Below are positions 24,151 to 33,005 of a stretch of 64,000 nucleotides of DNA, piece after piece. The DNA is taken from the NCBI GenBank assembly GCA_963762825.1, contig CAVXLZ010000002.1:620001-684000 (forward strand), in the 5' to 3' direction. Under the pieces are notes generated by a model. The model did no database searches. It saw nothing but the letters and a program-made list of their open reading frames with translations, and was not told the DNA's origin. A program made the translations under genes and the position numbers. Position 1 is the first letter of the stretch, and every line of letters begins with the position of its first letter. The DNA is from Miltoncostaea sp963762825. GTDB lineage: Bacteria; Actinomycetota; Thermoleophilia; Miltoncostaeales; Miltoncostaeaceae.

Positions 24151-26048
24151 GCTTCGAGCCCGGGGAGCTGGTCGGGGGCCGCTACGAGCTGGGGCGCCAG
24201 CTCGGGGCCGGAGGCATGGCCCGGGTCTACCTGGGCCACGACCGGATCCTCGATCGTCAGGTGGCGGTCAAGGTGCTCTCGGAGCCCTATGCGTCCGACC
24301 CGCAGTTCGTGGAGCGCTTCCGGCGCGAGGCATCGGCTGCCGCGGGCCTCAGCCACCCCAATATCGTGGCGGTCTACGACCGCGGCGAGGCCGACGGCAG
24401 CTACTACATCGTCATGGAGTATCTCCGGGGGCCCGACCTCAAGCAGGTGATCCGCAGCCGTGCGCCGCTGCCCGCCACCGAGGCGATCGACAACGCACAG
24501 CAGATCCTGGCCGCCCTCGGCGCCGCCCACCGCAGCGACCTGGTGCACCGCGACGTGAAGCCGCAGAACGTGATGGTGGCCGAGGACGGCCATCTCAAGG
24601 TGACCGATTTCGGCATCGCCCGCGCGGGCGCCGAGAGCGATATGACCGAGGCCGGTTCGGTGATCGGAACGGCCCAGTACCTCTCGCCCGAGCAGGCTCG
24701 CGGCAACGACGTCACCTCGGCCAGCGACTGCTACTCGGTCGGGATCGTGCTGTACGAGATGCTCACCGGTCGGGTGCCCTTCGACGGTGGCCCGCCCGTG
24801 GCGGTCGCGATGAAGCAGATCACCGACGAGCCGGTGTCGCCCCGCATCGTCGAGCCGAGCGTGCCGCGCGAGTTGGAGGTGGTGGTGCTCCGCGCCCTGG
24901 CCAAGCGACCGTCCGAGCGCTACCGCACGGCCGAGGAGATGAGCCGTGCGCTGACCGAGGCGCGCTCGGCCATCGACGGATCGGGCGGCACCACCCGGGT
25001 GATCCCAGCCGCCGAGGACACGGGGCGCACCCGTGTGATCGGGCCGACGGCAGGAGCGACCCGGGTCGCGCCTCCCCCGCCGTCGGCGCCCCCCGCTCCG
25101 CGACGGCGTTGGCCGCTGGTCGTCGGCGCGCTCGTTCTGCTGGTCGCCATCGCGGTGGGCGCCTTCGCCCTGCTGTCGGGCGGCGGCGGTGCGAAGACCG
25201 TGGCGGTACCGCGCGTCGAGGGACTGACCGAAGCGGCCGCGGTGGCGGCGCTCGAGGACGTCGGCCTGAAGGCCGACGTGCGCACCGTGACCGACCAGAC
25301 GGCGGAGGCCGGAACGGCCATCGAGACCGTTCCCGCCGAAGGCGAGTCGGCGAAGGAGGGCGACACCGTCATCCTGCGGGTGAGCGGGGGCCCAGGCGAC
25401 ACCACCGTTCCCGACGTCGCCGAACAGGACGAGGCGGCGGCCACGAGCGCGCTGAAACGCGAGGACTTCGTGGTCGAGACCCGCGACGAGGCCAGCGAGA
25501 CCATCGAGAAGGGCTTCGTCATCCGCACCGAGCCCGCGGCGCAGACCCGGGTGGAGCGCGGCAGCACCGTGACCCTGATCCTCTCCTCCGGACCCGAGGC
25601 GGTGACCGTGCGCAACGTGACGGGCATCGGCCAGGCCGAGGCCGAGCAGACCCTGCGCGGGCAGGGCTTCAAGGTGAAGGTCGCCAGGCGGCCGACCACC
25701 GACTTCGCTCCGGGGATCGTGATCGAGCAGGACCCGGGCGGGGGCACGCGGGCACCCAAGGGCAGCGCGGTCACGATCACCGTGGCGGTCGCTCCCAGCA
25801 ACGTCACCGTGCCCGGCGTCATCGGCCTCGGCGCGGACGAGGCCAGGACCACGCTCGAGGACCTGGGCCTGCGGGTGACGAGCGACACCGCCGAGTCGGA
25901 CGAGCCCGTCGGCACCGTGATCGACCAGGAGCCCGGTGAGGGCACCGGAGTGGCGCCCAACTCGCGGGTCGTGATCACCGTGAGCGACGGACCCGGCACG
26001 AGCGAACCGTCCGTGCAGCCGCCGCCTCCCGGCGAACCCACCCCATGA
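24147..26048 (+). CDS. pknB: PknB-type Ser/Thr kinase with four PASTA domains
   Basis: A 633-residue membrane kinase. Kinase domain (about 10-270): GAGGMARVY, VAVKVL, HRDVKPQNVM, DFGIAR, YLSPEQAR. Threonine-rich juxtamembrane linker (GGTTRVIP, TGRTRVIG) offers phosphorylation sites. One membrane segment near 325-345, then four PASTA repeats to about 615, which bind muropeptides or lipid II outside the cell, and a short Pro-rich tail. It senses wall precursors and phosphorylates FHA proteins and wall enzymes. It overlaps PbpA and Ddl by 4 bases each. Confidence 0.95.
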   Translation: MSFEPGELVGGRYELGRQLGAGGMARVYLGHDRILDRQVAVKVLSEPYASDPQFVERFRREASAAAGLSHPNIVAVYDRGEADGSYYIVMEYLRGPDLKQVIRSRAPLPATEAIDNAQQILAALGAAHRSDLVHRDVKPQNVMVAEDGHLKVTDFGIARAGAESDMTEAGSVIGTAQYLSPEQARGNDVTSASDCYSVGIVLYEMLTGRVPFDGGPPVAVAMKQITDEPVSPRIVEPSVPRELEVVVLRALAKRPSERYRTAEEMSRALTEARSAIDGSGGTTRVIPAAEDTGRTRVIGPTAGATRVAPPPPSAPPAPRRRWPLVVGALVLLVAIAVGAFALLSGGGGAKTVAVPRVEGLTEAAAVAALEDVGLKADVRTVTDQTAEAGTAIETVPAEGESAKEGDTVILRVSGGPGDTTVPDVAEQDEAAATSALKREDFVVETRDEASETIEKGFVIRTEPAAQTRVERGSTVTLILSSGPEAVTVRNVTGIGQAEAEQTLRGQGFKVKVARRPTTDFAPGIVIEQDPGGGTRAPKGSAVTITVAVAPSNVTVPGVIGLGADEARTTLEDLGLRVTSDTAESDEPVGTVIDQEPGEGTGVAPNSRVVITVSDGPGTSEPSVQPPPPGEPTP

Positions 26049-27076
26049 GGACCCGGGTGGCGGTCCTGATGGGCGGACGCAGCAGCGAGCACGAGGTCTC
26101 GCTCGCCTCGGCCGCGGCGGTGATCGCGGCGCTCGACACCTCGCGGTACGAGGTGATGCCGATTCTCATCTCGAGCGAGGGTGGCTGGAGCGCCGACGGC
26201 GAGCCGGTGGCGATCGTTCCGGGCGTCGATGGGACCGCCCGCCTCGCCTCCCTCGCGGGAGGGCCGTACCGCGCGGTGGACGTCGTCTTCCCCGTCCTCC
26301 ACGGCCCTCACGGCGAGGACGGCACGGTGCAGGGGGCGCTCGAGACGGCGGGCGTTGCGTACGTGGGCGCGGGGGTGGCGGCCTCGGCCCTCGCGATGGA
26401 CAAGGCCCTCTTCAAGGCATTCCTGCGCGACGCCGGCATCCCGACGCCCGAGCATTGCGTGGTGAGCGTTGATCGGTGGGCGAGCGACCCGGATGGCGTC
26501 CGCGCCCATGTGGCCGACGTCGTGGGCTACCCGGCGTTCTGCAAGCCCGCGCGCCTCGGATCGAGCGTGGGCATCAGCCCGGTTTCCGACCCGTCGGCGC
26601 TCGACGACGCGCTCGCCCTGGCCTTCCGCCACGACCCGAAGGCCCTCCTCGAGCGCGCCATCACCGGCCGCGAGGTGGAGGTCGGGATCCTCGAGGCGGC
26701 CCAGCCGATCGCCTCGCCCGTCGGCGAGATCGCCTTCGAGGGCGACTGGTACGACTACGACAGCAAGTACCTGCCGGGGCGCTCTCGCCTCCAGGTGCCG
26801 GCCGGCATCCCCGCCGCTGCCGCTTCCCGGGCCCGGGATCTGGCCCTGCGCGCGTTCGCAGCCGTCGACTGCGCCGGACTCGCGCGGGTCGACTTCTTCC
26901 TACGCGACGACGGAGAGGTGCTGCTCTCGGAGCTGAACACGATGCCCGGGTTCACCCCCACGAGCGTCTACGCGCGCTTGATGGAGGCCGCCGGCATCGC
27001 GTATCCGGATCTGGTCTCCCGGCTGATCGACCTGGGCATCGCCCGCGCGGCCCAGGCACGGCGGTTCCGCAGCTGA
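26045..27076 (+). CDS. ddl: D-alanine--D-alanine ligase
   Basis: A 343-residue ATP-grasp enzyme joining two D-alanines for peptidoglycan precursors. It begins with VAVLMGGRSSEHEVSLASA (the Ddl signature), has HGPHGEDGTVQGALE near 80, MDKALFKAFLRDAGIPTP, KPARLGSSVGIS for ATP binding, and the metal site LSELNTMPGFTPTS near 300. Placing ddl inside the pknB operon, with its start overlapping the kinase stop (ATGA), links precursor supply to the wall-signalling genes. Length is normal for the family. Confidence 0.95.
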   Translation: MRTRVAVLMGGRSSEHEVSLASAAAVIAALDTSRYEVMPILISSEGGWSADGEPVAIVPGVDGTARLASLAGGPYRAVDVVFPVLHGPHGEDGTVQGALETAGVAYVGAGVAASALAMDKALFKAFLRDAGIPTPEHCVVSVDRWASDPDGVRAHVADVVGYPAFCKPARLGSSVGISPVSDPSALDDALALAFRHDPKALLERAITGREVEVGILEAAQPIASPVGEIAFEGDWYDYDSKYLPGRSRLQVPAGIPAAAASRARDLALRAFAAVDCAGLARVDFFLRDDGEVLLSELNTMPGFTPTSVYARLMEAAGIAYPDLVSRLIDLGIARAAQARRFRS

Positions 27077-27711
27077 CGCGCATCGGGGTCGTCTCCGACA
27101 CCCACGTCGGCGAGTACCTCGACGCCCTCCCGGACTCCGTTCTCGCAGCCCTCGACGGCTGCGATCTCATCGTTCACGCGGGCGATCTCAGCGTGCCCTC
27201 GGTGCTGCACGACCTGGAGCGGGTCGCCCCGGTCGTGGCGGTGCGCGGCGACCACGACCGACTCGGCGGCCTCGCCCTGCCCGAGACCGTCGTCGTCGTG
27301 GCCGGGGGCTGCCGCATCGGCGTCGTGCACGGGGACCGGGGTCGCCTGATCGATGCCTCGGTCGTGGTGGCATCGGTCGTGGCGGGGCGCGCGCTGCCCT
27401 ACCGGGCGGGGCTGATGCGATCCCTCCGGAAGCGCATGGGACCGGTGGACGCGATCGTGTTCGGGCACTGGCACGAGCCCGTCGCACGCTGGATCGGTGG
27501 GACGCTCGTCTACTCCCCCGGTGCGGTCTGCCCCTGGGGGAGCCTCTCCGGGGGTCGCGGGCCGGGGACCGGGCTGACCGGGATCGACGACCGGGCGGTG
27601 CGACGGTTCCGGCGCCAACTCGGGCCTGAGGCGATGCGGCCGAGCGTCGGCATCCTCGAGGTCGGATCGGGCGACATTCGTCCACAGACGATCCCGCTGG
27701 ACGGCGGGTAG
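27073..27711 (+). CDS. YfcE-like metallophosphoesterase, CTG start
   Basis: A 212-residue calcineurin-like phosphoesterase. Metal-binding motifs run in order: GVVSDTHVGE at the N-terminus, HAGDL near 37, VRGDHD near 57, GVVHGDRG near 82, and FGHWHEP near 136. The family domain starts at the very first codon, CTG 27073, which overlaps the Ddl stop as CTGA. No ATG, GTG or TTG is in frame before the first metal motif. The substrate is unknown; YfcE relatives hydrolyse phosphodiesters. An insertion between residues 85 and 125 (VVVASVVAGRALPYRAGLM) is longer than usual. Confidence 0.8.
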   Translation: MTRIGVVSDTHVGEYLDALPDSVLAALDGCDLIVHAGDLSVPSVLHDLERVAPVVAVRGDHDRLGGLALPETVVVVAGGCRIGVVHGDRGRLIDASVVVASVVAGRALPYRAGLMRSLRKRMGPVDAIVFGHWHEPVARWIGGTLVYSPGAVCPWGSLSGGRGPGTGLTGIDDRAVRRFRRQLGPEAMRPSVGILEVGSGDIRPQTIPLDGG

Positions 27712-27714
27712 GCT
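27709..27714 (+). promoter_or_regulatory. Leaderless -10 box for the membrane protein gene
   Basis: TAGGCT overlaps the stop codon of the phosphoesterase gene and is followed by eight bases and ATG 27723. The next gene can therefore be transcribed separately as a leaderless mRNA. Confidence 0.55.
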
Positions 27715-27722
27715 CGCAGCGG

Positions 27723-28433
27723 ATGCCCGCCGCCCCCCTCTCCCGCGCGATCGGCACGATCCGCGGCGGCCTCGCGCTCGGCGCCCTTGCGGCCGCGCTG
27801 ATGGCCCTGACCCCGCTCTTCGAGCTCGTGGACGGGGCGGCCGCCGAGCCCCGTGGGGGCACCTACGTCGCCGGGGTCGGTGTGTCGGTGTCGGCGATCG
27901 CGATCACGGCGTGCCTGGCGATTCTGGTCGGGGTTGTGCGCGAGATCCTCTGGGTCCACCTCCTCGGGCTCGTGTTGGCCACCGGTGTCGCCCTCATGGC
28001 CGGGCTGCTGGTGATCGTGGCCCGCACGTCCGACAACTTCGCCGCCGACGCCGACGTGGCCCTGCGCGGGGGCGGCCTCCTTCTGATCGCCGCCTTCTGG
28101 CTGGCGATGGCCGGAGTGGTGATCGCCCTCGTTGGTGTCCGGATGGTGGCCATCGCGGCCGCCCCGGCGGCCGGCGTGTCGCGGACCGGCCCCGAGCAGC
28201 GCGCGCGCACCGCCGGCCTCGCGGCGATGCTCGGCGCAGTCGGCGTGGTCATCGTGGTCACGTCCTCGATCGCGGTCGCCTATGGCGTGCTCGCGCTCGG
28301 CGACATCCGCTCGTCGGGCGGCCGGCTCGCCGGTCGCGGCATGGCCGTGACAGGCCTGGCGCTGGGGATCCTGGTGCTCTCGCTGCTCGCGGCGGTCGGC
28401 GGCGTCGGAGCGTGGGTGGCATCTCCCGGCTGA
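27723..28433 (+). CDS. Membrane protein, about six transmembrane segments
   Basis: A 236-residue hydrophobic protein with about six membrane segments (around 14-35, 47-70, 75-100, 118-143, 166-193, 206-232). Near residue 155 a cytoplasmic loop with RTGPEQRARTAGL precedes the last two segments, whose arrangement is like DUF4190-type proteins. No catalytic motif is visible and I do not know its job. It sits at the end of the wall-signalling operon but has its own leaderless promoter. Confidence 0.6.
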   Translation: MPAAPLSRAIGTIRGGLALGALAAALMALTPLFELVDGAAAEPRGGTYVAGVGVSVSAIAITACLAILVGVVREILWVHLLGLVLATGVALMAGLLVIVARTSDNFAADADVALRGGGLLLIAAFWLAMAGVVIALVGVRMVAIAAAPAAGVSRTGPEQRARTAGLAAMLGAVGVVIVVTSSIAVAYGVLALGDIRSSGGRLAGRGMAVTGLALGILVLSLLAAVGGVGAWVASPG

Positions 28434-28467
28434 GAGCCCGTTTCTGAGTGAACCGCGGCCTGGTCGG
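28432..28467 (+). repeat. Dispersed repeat, copy 1
   Basis: GAGAGCCCGTTTCTGAGTGA followed by ACCGCGGCCTGGTCGG. It is one of three related copies in the window (others at 46480 and 53227). This copy starts within the stop codon of the membrane protein gene and lies upstream of the secreted protein gene. No flanking inverted or target repeats are visible. Confidence 0.55.
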
Positions 28468-28529
28468 TCGGATGTAAGGGTTCCGTTGGTGGTGGGCGGC
28501 GATGGCCGAGAACCTGGAACCATCCTGCG

Positions 28530-29642
28530 GTGCCCGCTCTCATCTGGTCCCCGACCCGGCGCCGAGCCCTCACGCTCGCCGTCGCCACGCTGGCGCTCGG
28601 CGCCCCCGCCGCCGGCGCCGCCACCGCGGCCTCCGACGGATCGCTCCTCTACCTTCGCGAGGGGGCCGCCGTGGAGATCGACCAGGCCCTCGGGGGCGCG
28701 ACCATGCGCCAGGCGCCGGCCGCGCCCCATCCGCGCTGGCCGGCGTCGAGCACGGTCGGCAAGGTGTCCGGGCGCGAGATCGCCGGGAAGGGCGCACGCC
28801 GTATCGCCGCGCTCCTACGCGCGCATGCACGGCAGGATGGCGCCGGTGGCCTGGTTTCGGTGGACGAGATCACCCCGAAGCAGTGGACGCGGCGCTCGGC
28901 GGCCCAACTCCGATCGGCGCTCGTGCGGCTCGGCGGTGATTCGCGTCGGGTGATCTTCTACGCCTCCCCCTCCTTCGTGGAGCAGGTGGGGCGCGCCGAT
29001 CCGCGGCGGCGCCTTCCTCCGCGGCTCGCGATCCTCGTGGACGCGGTGAGTCGCGGCCGGGCCACCTACCTTCTGACCTACCGGGGGGACCTCTCGCCCT
29101 TCCCGGCGCGCGAGATGGCCACCCACCCGACACGCTGGTCGGCGCGCTGGCCCGCCGGGCGCGGCGAGTTGCGGGTGATGCTCGGGCCCGACGGGGGGTT
29201 GGGCCAGGCCGAGCTCTGGGCGCGCCTGCGCGCCACGGCCGCAGGACGCGACCTGCTCGCTCGGGGACCCGCCGCCTACGGCCTGCGGGATGCCTCCGCC
29301 GCGCGCTCGTGGCTCGCCGAATACCGGGCGTTCCGCGCGGCGCCTGCCGTCTCGACGACCGGCCGCGACTACCCGGTCCCCGCGCCGGGAGGCCTGACCC
29401 TCACCGCCGCCGGTGCCGGGCGCGTGCGGGTGGTGCTGGGACGCGCCGGCAACGCCGCCGTGACGATGACCCCCATTCGCGGCGGCAAGAGACGCGCCAT
29501 CCGCAAGCTCGTCGGCCCCGCTGCGGCCGTCATCCGGCTTCCCCGGGACAGCCGCCCCGGGCTCTACCGGATCCGGGCGATCCTGATCGGCAACGGCCTG
29601 CGCGACGATGCCGCCATCACGATGCGCGTCAGGCGGAGGTAG
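28530..29642 (+). CDS. Secreted protein of unknown function
   Basis: A 370-residue protein with an N-terminal signal peptide (TRRRALTLAVATLALGAPAAGA, cleavage likely near residue 30). The paired Arg residues before the hydrophobic core resemble a Tat signal but the full motif is not there. The middle region is mixed alpha/beta with many Arg (RVIFYASPSFVEQVGR, ARLRATAAGRDLLARG), and the last 100 residues look like a beta-sandwich (GLTLTAAGAGRVRVVLGRAG, GLYRIRAILIGNGLRD). I do not recognise it. It begins at GTG 28530, and its last 14 bases overlap the end of the GGDEF-EAL gene on the other strand. Confidence 0.55.
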   Translation: MPALIWSPTRRRALTLAVATLALGAPAAGAATAASDGSLLYLREGAAVEIDQALGGATMRQAPAAPHPRWPASSTVGKVSGREIAGKGARRIAALLRAHARQDGAGGLVSVDEITPKQWTRRSAAQLRSALVRLGGDSRRVIFYASPSFVEQVGRADPRRRLPPRLAILVDAVSRGRATYLLTYRGDLSPFPAREMATHPTRWSARWPAGRGELRVMLGPDGGLGQAELWARLRATAAGRDLLARGPAAYGLRDASAARSWLAEYRAFRAAPAVSTTGRDYPVPAPGGLTLTAAGAGRVRVVLGRAGNAAVTMTPIRGGKRRAIRKLVGPAAAVIRLPRDSRPGLYRIRAILIGNGLRDDAAITMRVRRR

Positions 29643-31929
29643 CCGCTCCCGAGCCGGAACCGAAGCCCGCGGGTGAATCGAGCATCCGCTCGATCTCGGC
29701 CGAGGGCACGGGCCTGCTCATGAGAAAGCCCTGGCCGGTCGAGCAGCCGAGCTGGCGCAGCAGGTCGTACGAGAACTGGTCCTCGATGCCCTCGGCGACC
29801 ACGCGCAGGCCGAGGTTGCGCGCGAGGTCGATGGTCGAGCGGACGATCATGGCGTCGGCGGGCTGGTCGGCCATGTTCATCACGAAGGAGCGATCGATCT
29901 TCAGCACGTTCACCGGGAGCTGCTTGAGGTACTCCAGCGAGGAGTAGCCGGTGCCGAAATCGTCGATCGACAGGGTGACCCCCATGTCGCTGAAACGGCG
30001 CAGCACCTCGAGAGCCCGGGCGGGGTTCGTCATCAGGACCGACTCGGTGATCTCCAGCTCCAGCCGGCTGGACGGGACCTGCCAGAGCTCCAGGCAGGCC
30101 TCCACCGCATCGCCGAAGTCCGGGTCCAGCAGGTTGCGGGCCGAGACGTTCACCGCGACGTTCAGCTCGCGCCCCTGGCGCTCCCACTCCTTGCACTGCT
30201 TGAGCGCGCGGTTGAGCACGTGCAGCGTCAGCGGCTTGATGAGGGTCGTGTGCTCGGCCAGCGGGATGAAGTCGCCCGGGGGCAGCAGGCCCCGCGAGGG
30301 ATGCTGCCAGCGCACCAGCACCTCCACGCCGATCAGGCCGCCCGATTCGAGATCGACCTTCGGCTGGTAGTGCAGCACCAGCTCGTCCTGCTCGATCGCG
30401 CGCCGCAGCTCGCCGACCAGGACGAGCCGCTCGGGGCTGTAGTGGTCGTTCTCGGGGCCGTAGAAGGCGTGGCCGAGGTGATCGGACTTGGCGGTGTACA
30501 TGGCCACGTCGGCCCGCTGCAGGAGATGGCTGACGTCGTCGCCGTCGTCGGGGTAGAGGGCGATGCCGATGCTCGCCTCGGTGTCGAGCGAGAGCCCCTC
30601 CAGCATGATCGGATCGGCGATGGCCGCTCCCAGCACCGCCGCCACCGATGCAGCCGCCTCCTGATCGCGCACGTCGGGCAGCAGGACGGCGAACTCGTCA
30701 CCGCCCAGGCGGGCGATGGTGTCGCTGTCGCGCACCGCCCGGGTGAGCCGCTGCGCGACCTCCTGCAGGAGCACGTCGCCGGAGTGGTGGCCGAGGGTGT
30801 CGTTGACCTCCTTGAAGCGATCGAGGTCGATGATCATGACCGCGACGCGCTCGCCCACGCGCCGCGCACGGGCGACGGCCTGCTCGGCCCGATCGTTGAA
30901 CAGGCGCCGGTTGGGCAGCCCGGTCAGGGAGTCGGTGACCGCCTGGCGGTGGCTGTCGGCGAGAGCGATGTTCTCGCGGAAGGTCAGGCTCGCCCGGACC
31001 ATGCACACCACCATGGCGGCGGCGGCCAGCCATGCCACCGCCGGGCTGGAGTCGTCGTACTGGATGTACACGAGCAGCGCGAGAGAGGCGGAGGCGACCG
31101 ATGCCGGAAGGATCATGATCCGCCACCCCTCGAGCTGGGCGGAGCTCGAACGACCGGCCGGCTGCCACGCCGCGATCCCCATCACGACCAGGGCAAGCGA
31201 CCAGAGGAGCTCCGCGACGCCCGGCGTGACCTCGGCACCGGTGGCGACCAGGAACAGGAAGGCGACGTCGGCGGCGGCGAAGATCGCGCACCCGAGCGCC
31301 AGCAGGCCGACCGCGCGCCCGGGACGCCAGCCGGTCAGGGCCACCAGGGCGGCGAGGAGGGCCAGCACGACGAGGTCGCCGAGGGGATACGCGAGGTTGG
31401 TCGCAACGGCCGCAACGCTCCCCTCCCCGTCGGCGACGATCGGGGGCAGGACGACGCCGACCCCCACGGCCGCGATGATCAGGCACGCCGCGACCACGTC
31501 GAGCCACTGGCTGGCGTGGAAGTGCCGTACGCGGGCGCGCAGCAGGAGCAGCAGTCCGGCGTACACGAGCGGGTAGAACGACAAGTAGAGGGCGTCGGCG
31601 GCCGACGGGAAGGGCGCTTCCTCCAGATCCTGGAGTGCCCGCCACCAGTAGAGCTCGCCGCCGCCCCAGATCAGTCCTCCGAGTCCGATCAGGGCCCAGG
31701 CGGCGCGCTCCTCGCGGACAGCGGCGGCCCTGCCGAGGATCCCGAGCGACGCGGCAAGCACCAGCGCCGTGTAGATCCAGCCGTCGAAGAGCTCGGTGCC
31801 ACCCGGCGTGTCACCGACGCCGAGGAGCGCATGGGCAGTGAAGGCGGCCAGCCCCGCTCCGACGACCCCCCACCAGAGGTACGCGAGGATCCGATTCCGG
31901 CGGCTGAGCCCGTCGGCGATTATTCGCAT
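29629..31929 (-). CDS. Membrane-bound GGDEF-EAL cyclic di-GMP protein
   Basis: A 766-residue protein. Residues 1 to about 310 hold eight or nine membrane segments, likely a MASE-type sensor. A GGDEF domain (about 325-490) keeps the active motif GGDEF with an RxxD inhibitory site (RDSD) five residues before it. An EAL domain (about 505-750) has EVLVRW in place of EAL and keeps DDFGTGYSS and AEGIE, so both synthesis and breakdown of cyclic di-GMP look possible. It is the last gene of the kinase-xer-xer group, 53 bases after the second recombinase. ATG 31929 is chosen because the membrane segments begin there. Confidence 0.88.
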   Translation of the reverse strand: MRIIADGLSRRNRILAYLWWGVVGAGLAAFTAHALLGVGDTPGGTELFDGWIYTALVLAASLGILGRAAAVREERAAWALIGLGGLIWGGGELYWWRALQDLEEAPFPSAADALYLSFYPLVYAGLLLLLRARVRHFHASQWLDVVAACLIIAAVGVGVVLPPIVADGEGSVAAVATNLAYPLGDLVVLALLAALVALTGWRPGRAVGLLALGCAIFAAADVAFLFLVATGAEVTPGVAELLWSLALVVMGIAAWQPAGRSSSAQLEGWRIMILPASVASASLALLVYIQYDDSSPAVAWLAAAAMVVCMVRASLTFRENIALADSHRQAVTDSLTGLPNRRLFNDRAEQAVARARRVGERVAVMIIDLDRFKEVNDTLGHHSGDVLLQEVAQRLTRAVRDSDTIARLGGDEFAVLLPDVRDQEAAASVAAVLGAAIADPIMLEGLSLDTEASIGIALYPDDGDDVSHLLQRADVAMYTAKSDHLGHAFYGPENDHYSPERLVLVGELRRAIEQDELVLHYQPKVDLESGGLIGVEVLVRWQHPSRGLLPPGDFIPLAEHTTLIKPLTLHVLNRALKQCKEWERQGRELNVAVNVSARNLLDPDFGDAVEACLELWQVPSSRLELEITESVLMTNPARALEVLRRFSDMGVTLSIDDFGTGYSSLEYLKQLPVNVLKIDRSFVMNMADQPADAMIVRSTIDLARNLGLRVVAEGIEDQFSYDLLRQLGCSTGQGFLMSRPVPSAEIERMLDSPAGFGSGSGAATSA

Positions 31930-31982
31930 CCCCGACCATCGGCCGCCGAGGGGCCGGAGATGAGCGTGCGAAGCGGGGACGG

Positions 31983-33005
31983 CTACCTTCGCGAGCGGGG
32001 GTGGGCACGATCGAAATCCTCGCGCAGGTGCGCCCCGGTGACGTGGGTGTAGACCTCGGTCGTGACCGGCGAGGAGTGGCCGAGGTGGGCCTGGACGTAG
32101 CGGATGTCCACCCCGGACTGGATCAGGTGCGTGCCGCAGGAGTGGCGCAGGGCGTGCGGGAAGACGCGCGCTCCGTCGGCCCGGAGGCCCGCGAGGTCGG
32201 CGACGTCGGTCACGATGCGCCACACCGCGGCGCGCCCGAGGCGTCGCCCGCGCGAGCTGAGGAAGACCGCGTCGGCATCGCGGTGGCGTGCCTGATCGGG
32301 CCGGGGACGCCGATCGCGGGCGCGCAGCTCCGGGCGGCCGACGCGCAGGTAGGCGGTGAGGGCGGCCAGCGCCTCGCGCGGCACCGCCACGGCGCGCCGC
32401 TTGCCGCCCTTCCCCAGAACCAGCAGGAACGGGTCGGACGCATCGTCGAGGTGGCACGCCGACAGGTCGAGCCCGGCCGCCTCGCTGGCGCGCAGGCCGC
32501 ATCCGTAGAGCACCTCCACCAGCGCGCAGGTGCGCGCTCCGAGCGGCCCGGGACGGGCGGCGACCTCGCACATCCTCCGCACCGCCGAGGGCGAGAGGGC
32601 AACGATCTCCCGGCCGATCGCCTCCTGTCCGCCCTCGGTGGCGGCCGCGGGGGGCCGCAGGTCGCGAACCGGGTTCTCCAGGGCGAGCGACCGCGACCAC
32701 CAGCGGCAGAACGCCCGGGTAGCGGCCACCCTGCGGCGACGGGTCAACACCCTCCCCGCCAGCCCGTCGCGCCACCGCTGCCACCACACGAGCGGAAGGG
32801 CGCCGAGCTGCACTGCGGCGGCGCGGGCGGCGGTGTCGTCCTCCACGCCGAAGGCCGGCGCATCGGCGGGAGGGGCCGGTACCCCCAGGGCCACGGCGAG
32901 GGCCTGGAGATCGCGCCCGTAGGCGGCACGGGTGTTGGGGTTCTCGCGGGACGCCAGGAAGGCCCCCGCGAGGCGGCCGAACCCGTCGGGGTCGACGACG
33001 CTCAT
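31983..33005 (-). CDS. Tyrosine recombinase, XerC/XerD-like
   Basis: A 340-residue site-specific recombinase. The N-terminal core-binding domain (1-150) includes NPNTRAAYGRDLQALA. The catalytic domain keeps all residues: Arg in GLRASEAAGL, Lys in GKGGKRRAV, His-Arg in HALRHSCGTH, His in LGHSS and the nucleophile Tyr in EVYTHV. XerC and XerD resolve chromosome dimers at dif. Its ATG overlaps the stop of another xer gene (ATGA), so the two proteins are made together, possibly as a heterodimer. Confidence 0.88.
   Translation of the reverse strand: MSVVDPDGFGRLAGAFLASRENPNTRAAYGRDLQALAVALGVPAPPADAPAFGVEDDTAARAAAVQLGALPLVWWQRWRDGLAGRVLTRRRRVAATRAFCRWWSRSLALENPVRDLRPPAAATEGGQEAIGREIVALSPSAVRRMCEVAARPGPLGARTCALVEVLYGCGLRASEAAGLDLSACHLDDASDPFLLVLGKGGKRRAVAVPREALAALTAYLRVGRPELRARDRRPRPDQARHRDADAVFLSSRGRRLGRAAVWRIVTDVADLAGLRADGARVFPHALRHSCGTHLIQSGVDIRYVQAHLGHSSPVTTEVYTHVTGAHLREDFDRAHPRSRR

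Noticed and set aside
30220..32052. 610-codon frame on the plus strand opposite the GGDEF-EAL gene
   Set aside because: Its product is rich in His, Arg, Gln and Gly with no domain, as expected for the antisense of a GC-rich gene. The minus-strand protein has all family motifs.
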